Positions 1-5,848 of a stretch of 10,087 nt of DNA are shown here, one piece after another (the first letter of the stretch is position 1; every line of letters starts with the position of its first letter). A model generated the notes under the pieces. That model was not told the origin of the DNA, searched no databases, and saw nothing but the letters and a program-made list of their open reading frames with translations. Source of the DNA: Erysipelotrichaceae bacterium UBA1783 (GTDB lineage Bacteria > Bacillota_I > Bacilli_A > Erysipelotrichales > Erysipelotrichaceae); contig DCGH01000009.1 of NCBI GenBank assembly GCA_002315205.1, positions 1-10,087 on the forward strand, in the 5' to 3' direction. The position numbers and the translations under genes were made by a program.

Positions 1-312
1 ATCTGATGGTTCAATACAATAGCCACAAACAACACCTGGCATCATATTACAAGCCATTAAAGCACCCTGACCAGTTCCACAACCAGTAACAACAAAGTCA
101 ACTGCACCTGAATTTAATAATAAAGCGGCCTGAACACCAATATTTAAATAAGTTAAATAGCCTGGCTGACCTAACTGTAAAACAGCATCCTCTGAATTCA
201 TACCTGTGTTATATACAGTATGTCCCATTGGTTCAACAACATCCTTAAGACAACCAATAACTGTAGAGTTCTTAGAAGCCTGAGAGAATTCATTAATCAT
301 CGCAATTTTCAT
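1..312 (-). CDS. RpiB/LacA/LacB-family sugar-phosphate isomerase, C-terminus cut off by the window edge
   Basis: The frame opens at ATG (312) after a good AAGGAGA ribosome binding site six bases upstream and stays open for 104 codons to base 1, so only the N-terminal half is present. The translation begins MKIAMINEFSQASKN. It carries the family's active-site stretch VVTGCGTGQGALMACNMMPG (residues about 73-92), the counterpart of the G-x-G-x-G / N-K-x-x-G region of RpiB and LacAB. Family members interconvert aldose and ketose sugar phosphates. A streptococcal branch with this fold, DhuI, isomerises a deoxy-hexosulose uronate from glycosaminoglycans. The gene is last in the leftward PTS operon, 111 bases after the aldolase gene, so it probably acts on the imported sugar. 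The fold assignment is firm. The substrate is not known, and ribose-5-phosphate, a 6-phospho-hexose or a uronate derivative are all possible. Confidence 0.85.
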   Translation of the reverse strand, partial: MKIAMINEFSQASKNSTVIGCLKDVVEPMGHTVYNTGMNSEDAVLQLGQPGYLTYLNIGVQAALLLNSGAVDFVVTGCGTGQGALMACNMMPGVVCGYCIEPSD

Positions 313-339
313 ATTCTATCTCCTTTTATGTTTTAAATG

Positions 340-377
340 ATTATCTAAACCACTGAATCTTCAGTAATTCAGATAAT
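340..377 (-). other. symmetric inverted repeat in the isomerase leader
   Basis: ATTATCT (340-346) pairs with AGATAAT (371-377). Within it ACTGA (352-356) pairs with TCAGT (361-365), both centred on the same axis, leaving two five-base internal gaps. It lies between the possible terminator and the isomerase start codon. It could be an mRNA leader hairpin that protects a processed end or affects translation. It is AT-rich and may have no function. Confidence 0.3.
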
Positions 378-386
378 AATTTAAGA

Positions 387-416
387 AAAGGCGGAAAGAT
401 TATTCCTTCCGCCTTT
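387..416 (-). terminator. hairpin between the aldolase and isomerase genes, possible leaky terminator
   Basis: AAAGGCGGAA (407-416 read leftward) pairs perfectly with TTCCGCCTTT (387-396), a 10-bp GC-cored stem with a 10-base loop, starting seven bases after the aldolase stop. Reading leftward, the stem is followed by a short broken U run (TTTTCTTAA), so termination is probably partial. The isomerase gene that follows has its own strong ribosome binding site but no obvious promoter. The hairpin may therefore set a lower dose of the isomerase relative to the aldolase, or stabilise the upstream mRNA end. Confidence 0.55.
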
Positions 417-423
417 AATTGCA

Positions 424-1308
424 CTATTCTTTACTGCCGTTATCAGCAGCATCAAATGTGTAACGATCGTTAGATCCAATTACACGGATATAGTCCTTAA
501 CATAAGCCTTAACTGCAGCTTCTGCTACAGCTTCAAGCTGCATGTAGTTTAGCTTTGGATTTTCTTCCTTAGCCTTAGTTCTAGCTTCTTCAGCAACATT
601 GAATACGTCTGTACAAACGTTAATCTTGTTGATTCCACCAGCTACAGCCTTACGAAGATTTTCTTCACCTGAACCAGAACCACCATGTAATACTAAAGGC
701 ATCTTTAATTCAGCCTTTAATTCAGCAAGTCTTTCAAAATCAAGTACAGGAACATATCCCTTAGGGTATGCACCGTGTGCTGTTCCGATAGCTACTGCTA
801 ACGCATCAACACCAGTACGTTCTACGAAATCCTTAGCCTGTGCAACATTTGTATACATGTCACTAGTCTTGCCATCACCTGCATCAGCCTGGCCAACATG
901 ACCTAATTCAGCTTCAACGCTAGCGCCTACACCATGTGCTAAATCAGCAACGATTCTAGACTTTCTAACATTTTCCTCATATTCGCACGAAGAAGCGTCG
1001 ATCATTACATTTGAGAATCCCCAATGTAAAGCATCAATAACAGCTTCTAAAGATGGACCATGGTCTAAGTTTAAGCATACTGGAACAGAAGCTCTTTCTG
1101 CTAAAGACTTAATCATTGGAACCATTTCACTTGGATGAGCTAAAGTCTTCATCTGGCCACAGCCAAACTGAACGATAATTGGTGAATGCATTTCATCAGC
1201 AGCCTCAATAACTGCTCTTGCAATTTCCATATTGACACTGTTTACAGCCATAACACCATAGTTGTCACGGTTTGCAGCATCTAGGATATACTTCATATTT
1301 ACATACAT
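424..1308 (-). CDS. class II (zinc) ketose-bisphosphate aldolase, fructose/tagatose-bisphosphate type
   Basis: This 294-residue cytoplasmic protein has the full class II aldolase layout. Class II enzymes cleave a ketose 1,6-bisphosphate to dihydroxyacetone phosphate and an aldehyde phosphate. Asp82 and His83 lie in NLDHG, Glu132/Glu134 in VEAELG, and the other zinc-ligand histidines are His178 (GTAHG) and His208 (LVLHGGSG). KINVCTD (228-234) is the phosphate-binding end of the barrel. The length fits GatY/KbaY/FbaA enzymes. The first ATG is preferred because MYVNMKYIL aligns with the usual family N-terminus and AGAAG lies 11 bases upstream. The ATG four codons later is less likely. One oddity is Asn80, where most relatives have His (HLDHG); this position is not a zinc ligand. 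The gene follows EIIC by 83 bases in the same operon, so it probably cleaves the imported, twice-phosphorylated sugar. The hexose stereochemistry cannot be read from the sequence. No 1- or 6-phospho-sugar kinase is visible in the window. Confidence 0.9.
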   Translation of the reverse strand: MYVNMKYILDAANRDNYGVMAVNSVNMEIARAVIEAADEMHSPIIVQFGCGQMKTLAHPSEMVPMIKSLAERASVPVCLNLDHGPSLEAVIDALHWGFSNVMIDASSCEYEENVRKSRIVADLAHGVGASVEAELGHVGQADAGDGKTSDMYTNVAQAKDFVERTGVDALAVAIGTAHGAYPKGYVPVLDFERLAELKAELKMPLVLHGGSGSGEENLRKAVAGGINKINVCTDVFNVAEEARTKAKEENPKLNYMQLEAVAEAAVKAYVKDYIRVIGSNDRYTFDAADNGSKE

Positions 1309-1391
1309 AGTTTTTGTTTCTTCTTTCTATATGAATTAGAATATTTCTCTTTAACTAAGCAATACTTTAAAAATCAATAAATTTTTAAGAA

Positions 1392-2501
1392 TTAAAGGTC
1401 GATATCTAAATCAACGATTTCTTCTTCCTTAACGTCATCAGCGCTTGGAGTCTTCTTTAATACTGCATATAATACGCCTGTGATAGCAGAACCGATTAAT
1501 AACGCAACTACCCATAAACCAAGATTATTTGATAATGGAGCAACGAAGATACCACCATGTGCAGCTGGAGTTCCGATCTTCCAAGCCATTGCTAAACCTG
1601 AAGCAACTGCTGAACCGACCATTGAAGAAGGGATGAATCTTACTGGATCATCTGCAGCGAAAGCTAATACACCTTCAGTAATGAAAGCGAAGCCCATTGG
1701 GATAGCTGTATAAGCAGCATCCTTTTCCTGCTGAGTGAACTTCTTAGGAGCGATGATAGCAGCTAAACCAACACCGATACCAGGAGTCATACCACCGATA
1801 ATCTTAGCAGTTTCAGCGCAAGCACCTAAACCACCGTTCATATCGTTATCAGCATATAATGCGTTAGCAGCCATTGAAGCAGTCTTATTAACTGGACCAC
1901 CCATATCGAAGCCCATACAAGCACCGATAACAGCACCAACTACGAATAATGAACCTTCAGCTAAGCCCTGGATCCATGCCTGGAATGCAATCATAACCAT
2001 AGCGATAGGTCTCTGTAAAATACCGAAGAATACGATAGCACCAACAGCAGTAGCAACTACTGGGATGATTAATACTGGCATTAAGCCCATGAATGCCTTT
2101 GGAAGCTTCCAAGTCTTCATCCACTTAACGAAATAACCAATAGCGAAGCCCATGATCATTGCGCCAACGAAACCAGTCTTAGTAGGACCACCAGCATAGT
2201 AACCAATTGCGAAACCAGGAACGATACCAGGTCTGTCAGCGATTGAGTATGCGATACCAGCACATAAGAATGCATATGCCCAGTTGAAACCTTCACCGTT
2301 TAACTTACCGAATACGTGCATCCAGTCACTAATCTTTAAAATGTTGAAACCTGAGAATGCTAAACCAGAGATTGATGGATCAGAAATAGGTACACCTGAC
2401 CAAGAATAAGCCTTCTGAATAGCACCCATAATACCAGCCATAACTACCATTGGGATTAAGAATGAAATACCAGTCATGACATGCTTTTTGAATTCTTTCA
2501 T
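1392..2501 (-). CDS. PTS fructose-family EIIC membrane permease
   Basis: This 369-residue polytopic membrane protein forms the sugar channel of a fructose-family PTS and moves substrate inward as EIIB phosphorylates it. Family landmarks are ADRPGIVPGF (88-97), GFDMGGPVNK (197-206), the TEG motif with AADDP (275-286) and AAHGG (313-317). Hydrophobic segments cover roughly residues 10-28, 75-87, 110-125, 138-160, 185-200, 238-250, 265-282, 293-307 and 327-347. The start is supported by AGAGGA seven bases upstream. It is a stand-alone C domain. It differs from FruA-type fusions in having no B or A domain attached. After the last membrane segment comes a cytoplasmic tail ending EEEIVDLDIDL, which nearly matches the end of the EIIA protein. 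EIIB lies 39 bases upstream and the aldolase 83 bases downstream, all in one operon. The sugar specificity is not known; fructose itself is only one option. Confidence 0.92.
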   Translation of the reverse strand: MKEFKKHVMTGISFLIPMVVMAGIMGAIQKAYSWSGVPISDPSISGLAFSGFNILKISDWMHVFGKLNGEGFNWAYAFLCAGIAYSIADRPGIVPGFAIGYYAGGPTKTGFVGAMIMGFAIGYFVKWMKTWKLPKAFMGLMPVLIIPVVATAVGAIVFFGILQRPIAMVMIAFQAWIQGLAEGSLFVVGAVIGACMGFDMGGPVNKTASMAANALYADNDMNGGLGACAETAKIIGGMTPGIGVGLAAIIAPKKFTQQEKDAAYTAIPMGFAFITEGVLAFAADDPVRFIPSSMVGSAVASGLAMAWKIGTPAAHGGIFVAPLSNNLGLWVVALLIGSAITGVLYAVLKKTPSADDVKEEEIVDLDIDL

Positions 2502-2540
2502 AAATTTTTCCTCTTTCTATTTTTTAAAATATTTTAATTT

Positions 2541-2855
2541 TTACTTTGCAGCCAATTTCTTTTCAATAGTTGCGATTAAAGACTTTGGATTCTTTAAAGC
2601 AACACTGATTGGAATGTCTACAATCTTTTTGCCTGCGAAGCGGCTCTCACCACGGATTGCGATATCGTGAGCATAAATTACTACATCACAAGCCTGAGCT
2701 TCTTCCTTAGTAATTTCGTTCTGAATACCAGTAGATCCCTGAGTTTCTACCTTACACCAATGACCAGCTTCTTCAGCTGCCTTCTGAATCTTTTCAGCAA
2801 CGATGTAAGTGTGAGCGATACCTGCAGTACAAGCTGTTATAGCACAAATTTTCAT
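2541..2855 (-). CDS. PTS fructose-family EIIB phosphotransfer protein
   Basis: This is a 104-residue soluble protein. The N-terminus MKICAITACTAGIAHTYIVAE is the fructose EIIB active-site loop (usually TACPTGIAHTFMAAE). Cys9 is the phosphocysteine that takes phosphate from EIIA-His and passes it to the sugar in EIIC. Here Thr-Ala replaces the usual Pro-Thr after the cysteine. The length is that of a free single-domain EIIB. AAGGAG lies nine bases before the ATG. It is the first gene of the leftward B-C-aldolase-isomerase unit. It is separated from EIIA by a 236-bp regulatory gap, so EIIA and EIIB are probably made from different promoters. That it works with the adjacent EIIC and EIIA is inferred from position and family. 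Confidence 0.93.
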   Translation of the reverse strand: MKICAITACTAGIAHTYIVAEKIQKAAEEAGHWCKVETQGSTGIQNEITKEEAQACDVVIYAHDIAIRGESRFAGKKIVDIPISVALKNPKSLIATIEKKLAAK

Positions 2856-2898
2856 ATAGAGAGTCTCCTTTCTTTATAACTTGCTTAGCTATTTATTA

Positions 2899-2917
2899 AA
2901 AGTTTAACATAAACTTT
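2899..2917. promoter_or_regulatory. palindrome upstream of EIIB, operator candidate
   Basis: AAAGTTTA and TAAACTTT flank a three-base centre (ACA), a perfect 8-bp inverted repeat. With one bulged base the arms extend to about 13 bp (TTATTAAAAGTTTA / TAAACTTTAATAA). It lies 44 bases before the EIIB start and overlaps TATGTT (minus strand 2906-2911), a possible -10. A palindrome of similar build lies before the activator gene. The protein that binds is not known; the DeoR repressor and the PRD activator are the local candidates. Confidence 0.4.
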
Positions 2918-2951
2918 AATAACAATACTTTTTTTTCATTCCTTTAATTTC

Positions 2952-2961
2952 GGTAATTTTT
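2952..2961 (-). promoter_or_regulatory. AAAAATTACC element, EIIB-proximal copy
   Basis: Read on the minus strand this is AAAAATTACC followed by GAAAT. The wider 16-mer (plus strand ATTTCGGTAATTTTTT, 2947-2962) recurs exactly at 5709-5724 upstream of the PRD-activator gene. Further copies of the 10-mer are at 3033-3042 (minus) and 8942-8951 (plus). All point toward the gene they precede. The inferred role is a binding site for the locus's PRD activator. Confidence 0.5.
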
Positions 2962-2973
2962 TGCTTTTACCAT

Positions 2974-2989
2974 ATTCAAACGCTAATAA
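2974..2989. promoter_or_regulatory. weak cre-like (CcpA) site
   Basis: ATTCAAACGCTAATAA agrees with the Bacillota catabolite-response consensus WTGNAARCGNWWWCAW at 14 of 16 positions. The two misses are the symmetric outer G and C. The position, in the spacer before a PTS operon, suits carbon catabolite repression, but a match of this quality can arise by chance in AT-rich DNA. Confidence 0.25.
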
Positions 2990-3032
2990 TCCTAAGCAAA
3001 TGAGAAACTTTTGATTAATTTGAATATGTTTT

Positions 3033-3042
3033 GGTAATTTTT
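3033..3042 (-). promoter_or_regulatory. AAAAATTACC element, EIIB-distal copy
   Basis: On the minus strand this is AAAAATTACC followed by AAAACATATTC. It is the upstream partner of the copy at 2952-2961, about 81 bases (near eight helical turns) away. The CATATTC that follows is part of the 10-bp inverted repeat with 2971-2980. Confidence 0.45.
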
Positions 3043-3072
3043 ATTTTCTAAACTTCCCTTATTTCTAAAATC

Positions 3073-3102
3073 ATTATACTTATCTTTTAGATTAGAAATC
3101 AA
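3073..3102 (-). promoter_or_regulatory. possible sigma-A promoter for the EIIB-EIIC operon
   Basis: On the minus strand TTGATT (3097-3102), an 18-base spacer and a perfect TATAAT (3073-3078). The -35 lies in the last codons of the EIIA gene. If used, the EIIB mRNA would carry a leader of about 210 bases containing the AAAAATTACC elements and inverted repeats, which would then act in the RNA or as downstream DNA sites. A promoter nearer EIIB is the alternative. Confidence 0.4.
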
Positions 3103-3625
3103 TATCTAAGTCAATAATTTCCTCAGTTTCCTTGATTTCTGTACCCTCTAAAGCTTCCTCATCACAAAGAATTAAATCAATAACCTCCTGTTTAGTAGTA
3201 GCTTCAGATAATCTTGTTACTCTAGCATCATTACCTAGCTTTCCAGCTAATTCAGATAATAATAGCATATGATTTCTAGCAAATTCTTCATCAGCACTTA
3301 CGCAGAATAAGAAGATTAATCTGGTATCCTGATAACCATCATCGCTCATACCACTTTCCCACTTGATTGGATTTACTGTTCTACCGATAGCAATACCAAT
3401 TTTCTTTACTGAAAAGCTCTTTCCATGAGGAATTGAAATATGGTTACCCATACCTGTAGGGCCTTCTGCTTCTCTTTCATAAATGTCAGAAACAAACTGT
3501 TCTACATCATCAATGTATTCATTGCTGTAAAGATCCTTAGCAAGGTTATGTAAAACCTCATCCTTAGTGTTGCCTTCAACCTCTAGGTTGATAATGTTTT
3601 CGTTCAAAATATCAATTAATGGCAT
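3092..3625 (-). CDS. PTS fructose/mannitol-type EIIA protein
   Basis: This 177-residue cytoplasmic protein of the fructose/nitrogen EIIA family carries phosphate from HPr to EIIB. The active-site histidine is His67 in SIPHGKS, preceded by the usual EAEGPTGMGNHIS context (residues 52-64). The chosen start is the ATG at 3625, giving MPLIDIL. An in-frame ATG seven codons earlier (3646) would place the strong AGGAGA ribosome binding site (3635-3640) inside the coding sequence, nine bases before the chosen ATG, so the longer form is unlikely. The domain proper ends near residue 155. A 20-residue acidic tail follows, ending TEEIIDLDIDF, almost the same as the end of EIIC. The gene starts 26 bases after the PRD-activator gene and is probably cotranscribed with it, which links the supply of EIIA to that of a regulator whose state depends on PTS phosphate. 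Confidence 0.92.
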   Translation of the reverse strand: MPLIDILNENIINLEVEGNTKDEVLHNLAKDLYSNEYIDDVEQFVSDIYEREAEGPTGMGNHISIPHGKSFSVKKIGIAIGRTVNPIKWESGMSDDGYQDTRLIFLFCVSADEEFARNHMLLLSELAGKLGNDARVTRLSEATTKQEVIDLILCDEEALEGTEIKETEEIIDLDIDF

Positions 3626-3651
3626 ATAACTTAATCTCCTTTCCATTTTAA

Positions 3652-5631
3652 TTATTGAACAAGATATTTATATAAATCTGTGTTTTTATCAAACTGGCGC
3701 AGCTGATTTACCTTCTCGTCAGTTTCAATCAATCTTACATATTCCTTATAGAATAGCTGAGTTCTTTCAAGCTCATATTCATTATCCATCTTAACGACTA
3801 ACAGGAATATAACGTCACAATAATCTGTATCCCACAAAATTGGTTCATTTAATGTTGCAATAACAATTCTTGCTTCATTAATTTCTGATTGCTCTCCATG
3901 TGGTACAGCAATACCATTACCAATAGAGGTAGGAGTCATGTTTTCTCTTGCTAAAACAGTGTCACAATACCTTCTTGTAACATAACCCTTTGTAACAAGC
4001 TTGCTGGTTAATAGCTTAATCAGCTCTGTTTTATCCTTTACATCTAAATGTGGGAAAATCAGATCTGGTTCAAAGAATTGGTGACATGATGAATCAAATT
4101 TAACAACACCATCATCATTTGTTTTTAGCTTACTTTGAACTGCTTCATCTAACTTCTCAATAGAAATTTTTGATAGTAAATCATCAATCTCAACGCATTT
4201 GTTGGATATTGTCTTATCTAATTTTACGGTTGTAATAATCAGATCATCCTCATCAATCAATGAAGTATTGAATTCATGTGGTGAGAAAATCTTGGTTACA
4301 GAAACCTTTCTAAAGTTTCTTTCAATCTTATCAATCAGCATCTGATTAATACCCATACCATTTTTTGAAACTAATACGGCATTAATTGGAGCCTTATTTC
4401 TTTCTAAGGCAGCCTGGATATATAAGACGATAAACCCTAACTCATCCTCTGTAATTGTTAAATTGAAATACTCTTCAAATAATACTGACACCAACCATGA
4501 AACTCTAAATGTCTGTTTATATTCTGTTTTTAGATAGTTTGTTAGCTGATTTGCATTACCTCTTTTATATCTTAAGCGGAAAATTGCAGGCTTTAAATGC
4601 ATCAGCAATCCTTTATATAGTGTTTCATCCTTTGTTAAATCAACATTCAATACATCGGATACGACATTGATAATCTTTTTAACAAAATCCGTCAGGATAT
4701 TATCATAGGTCTCAAGCATTTGCTTGGTTGAAGCATTGTAATTAGTCGTATCTAATAGCTTTGAACATAAAATCTGTACGGATAAGAATGCTATTTCCTG
4801 TGCAGGAACCTCTAATTCAAATGCTTCTGATACCTTTTTATAAATTGCTGAAGCGAAGTTATATTCATTATATTGCTGAAGCATAATTAATTCTTCACCG
4901 CTTAAGCCTAAATCATCTATCGTGTTATTTGAAGCATTATAAATTGCCAGGCAGACAAAGATTAAAATCTCATTGAATGATTCCTCAGCAAAATCAAATG
5001 ACCATTCATTTTCAGTATTAATAATAATCTTTTTTATCTTTTCCAGATTGATACCTGGCATAAAATATAGAATCTTATACTCGATATCATTACTAGCATC
5101 CAGCTTCGTAATAAAATGCTTTAAAGCCAATCTGTAGCAGGCTTGTGAGCCTACTAATTCAATGCCTTTATTTCTTACCAGATTAATATCAACATTGAAT
5201 AAATTCAGCCATTCACGACAATTAGCAACAATCTTCAATGTCGTAGGAACACTTAAATAAAGATATTCCGATAATTGTTTTGTTGTAATAGGATTGTTTT
5301 TATTAATTTTTAGAATGTAGCGCATTGCACTTGCCATTCTTAACGCATCGGATTGCCCGATATCAATGTCTCCATTTTTATCTATAAAACTATTGATTAA
5401 TGCCTGCTTCTGCTCACTTGTTGCATCTAGCCAGACACCAACCCTTGTTTTCTTTTTGATCTCACCTAAATTATTTTCAATCAGAAAATCATTTATGTAG
5501 TCAATTTTACTTCTGACTGTCTTTTCAGACAAAGAAGTTTTTTCAGAAAGTTGCTGTACAGTAACCATATCATTATCAATTAAAAATGAAATAATCTGCT
5601 GATTATAGATTTTGGATTTTTGATCCTTCAT
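3652..5631 (-). CDS. PRD-containing PTS-regulated transcriptional activator (LicR/MtlR/ManR type)
   Basis: This 659-residue DNA-binding regulator has two N-terminal helix-turn-helix regions (about 12-50 and 112-150), PRD1 (about 190-300), PRD2 (about 305-412), a Gat-type EIIB-like domain (about 415-500) and an EIIA domain (about 515-655). In this family, phosphorylation of PRD2 by HPr activates, while EIIA/EIIB phosphates inhibit when no sugar is imported. Acceptors seen here are His345 in PRD2 (LLMHLKPAI) and His578 in the EIIA domain (IAVPHGE). Expected acceptors that are absent: neither PRD1 His is present (LIFVCLAI; AFLSVQILC), Tyr404 replaces the second PRD2 His (FIVLYIQAALE), and Ser422 replaces the EIIB Cys (VSKNGMG). 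The start is ATG 5631, with AAGGAGG seven bases upstream; a TTG eight codons earlier would put this site inside the gene. It lies between the DeoR and EIIA genes and is the likely activator of the PTS operon. Confidence 0.9.
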   Translation of the reverse strand: MKDQKSKIYNQQIISFLIDNDMVTVQQLSEKTSLSEKTVRSKIDYINDFLIENNLGEIKKKTRVGVWLDATSEQKQALINSFIDKNGDIDIGQSDALRMASAMRYILKINKNNPITTKQLSEYLYLSVPTTLKIVANCREWLNLFNVDINLVRNKGIELVGSQACYRLALKHFITKLDASNDIEYKILYFMPGINLEKIKKIIINTENEWSFDFAEESFNEILIFVCLAIYNASNNTIDDLGLSGEELIMLQQYNEYNFASAIYKKVSEAFELEVPAQEIAFLSVQILCSKLLDTTNYNASTKQMLETYDNILTDFVKKIINVVSDVLNVDLTKDETLYKGLLMHLKPAIFRLRYKRGNANQLTNYLKTEYKQTFRVSWLVSVLFEEYFNLTITEDELGFIVLYIQAALERNKAPINAVLVSKNGMGINQMLIDKIERNFRKVSVTKIFSPHEFNTSLIDEDDLIITTVKLDKTISNKCVEIDDLLSKISIEKLDEAVQSKLKTNDDGVVKFDSSCHQFFEPDLIFPHLDVKDKTELIKLLTSKLVTKGYVTRRYCDTVLARENMTPTSIGNGIAVPHGEQSEINEARIVIATLNEPILWDTDYCDVIFLLVVKMDNEYELERTQLFYKEYVRLIETDEKVNQLRQFDKNTDLYKYLVQ

Positions 5632-5665
5632 CCTTTGCCCTCCTTCTTTTTTCAATGAGTAATTG

Positions 5666-5682
5666 TAAAGGACTTTCCTTTA
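5666..5682. promoter_or_regulatory. palindrome before the PRD-activator gene, operator candidate
   Basis: TAAAGGA and TCCTTTA flank a three-base centre (CTT), a perfect 7-bp inverted repeat, 35 bases before the activator ATG and abutting the possible -10 TACAAT. The build (perfect arms, three-base centre) resembles the palindrome before EIIB at 2899-2917, though the outer bases differ. Confidence 0.35.
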
Positions 5683-5708
5683 ATATAACCTACTTTTCTA
5701 TTATCTTT

Positions 5709-5724
5709 ATTTCGGTAATTTTTT
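5709..5724 (-). promoter_or_regulatory. AAAAATTACC element before the PRD-activator gene
   Basis: The plus-strand 16-mer ATTTCGGTAATTTTTT is identical to 2947-2962 in the EIIB spacer. On the minus strand it reads AAAAAATTACCGAAAT. The distance from the end of TTACC to the possible -10 TACAAT (5662-5667) is 46 bases, the same as from the uxaA-side element to its TAGAAT -10. The inferred role is positive autoregulation by the PRD activator. Confidence 0.5.
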
Positions 5725-5805
5725 CTTTATCTTTTTATTTTTGTCTAAATCGCAAAATGTTTATCAAAACTTACTCAATTTAACCAATTCTTTCTCATTT
5801 TGCCG

Positions 5806-5834
5806 TTGACTTTTTTATTGCTAAAATCTAGAAT
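5806..5834 (+). promoter_or_regulatory. near-consensus rightward promoter antisense to the DeoR gene
   Basis: TTGACT (5806-5811), a 17-base spacer and TAGAAT (5829-5834) on the plus strand, predicting a start near 5841. No plus-strand gene follows before 6695, so transcription would run into the 3' end of the DeoR gene on the opposite strand. Arms TTAACCAATTC (5780-5790) and GAACTGGTTAA (5836-5846), inverted with one mismatch, flank it. It could produce an antisense RNA that limits DeoR mRNA, or be a chance match. Confidence 0.4.
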
Positions 5835-5848
5835 TGAACTGGTTAAGA

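Larger units (their letters stand above)
2856..3091 (-). promoter_or_regulatory. regulatory region between EIIA and EIIB
   Basis: This 236-bp spacer holds no gene and is rich in symmetry. Reading leftward it contains a possible promoter (3073-3102), an AAAAATTACC element (3033-3042), one arm TTTGAATATG of a perfect 10-bp inverted repeat (3019-3028, partner CATATTCAAA at 2971-2980), a cre-like site (2974-2989), a second AAAAATTACC element (2952-2961), and an AT-rich palindrome (2899-2917) before the EIIB ribosome binding site. GGTAA (2952-2956) and TTACC (2967-2971) face each other ten bases apart, so the activator site here may be two-fold. TTTGCTT (2960-2966) is complementary to AAGCAAA (2994-3000), which lies inside the loop of the 10-bp repeat. 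Confidence 0.7.
5632..5848 (-). promoter_or_regulatory. regulatory region between the DeoR and PRD-activator genes
   Basis: This 217-bp spacer holds no gene. Reading leftward from the DeoR stop it contains an imperfect 11-bp repeat arm (5836-5846, partner 5780-5790), a near-consensus promoter pointing right (5806-5834), the AAAAATTACC element (5709-5724) and a perfect 7-bp palindrome (5666-5682). A possible leftward -10, TACAAT (5662-5667), would start an mRNA about 24 bases before the activator ATG. It has no good -35, which is usual for activator-dependent promoters. No strong terminator follows the DeoR gene; an AAGATTAA/TTAATCTT hairpin (5845-5869) spans its stop but has no U run. Read-through from DeoR into the activator gene is therefore possible. 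Confidence 0.6.

Noticed and set aside
599..901. Open frame on the plus strand inside the aldolase gene
   Set aside because: It is fully antisense to a clear aldolase, has no ribosome binding site and shows no recognisable protein; the same applies to plus-strand frames inside the EIIC gene and at 2476-2670 and 2667-2879, and to the minus-strand frame at 7994-8266 inside the dehydrogenase gene.
2856..3091. Sigma-54 (LevR-type) control of the PTS operon
   Set aside because: The PRD protein lacks an AAA+ sigma-54 interaction domain, and no GGCAC-N5-TTGCA-like promoter is visible in the spacer.
3626..3646. Longer EIIA start at 3646
   Set aside because: The seven extra codons contain the AGGAGA ribosome binding site that serves the ATG at 3625, and they do not resemble the family N-terminus.
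5632..5655. TTG start of the PRD activator at 5655
   Set aside because: The AAGGAGG ribosome binding site would fall inside the coding sequence; it is well placed for ATG 5631.
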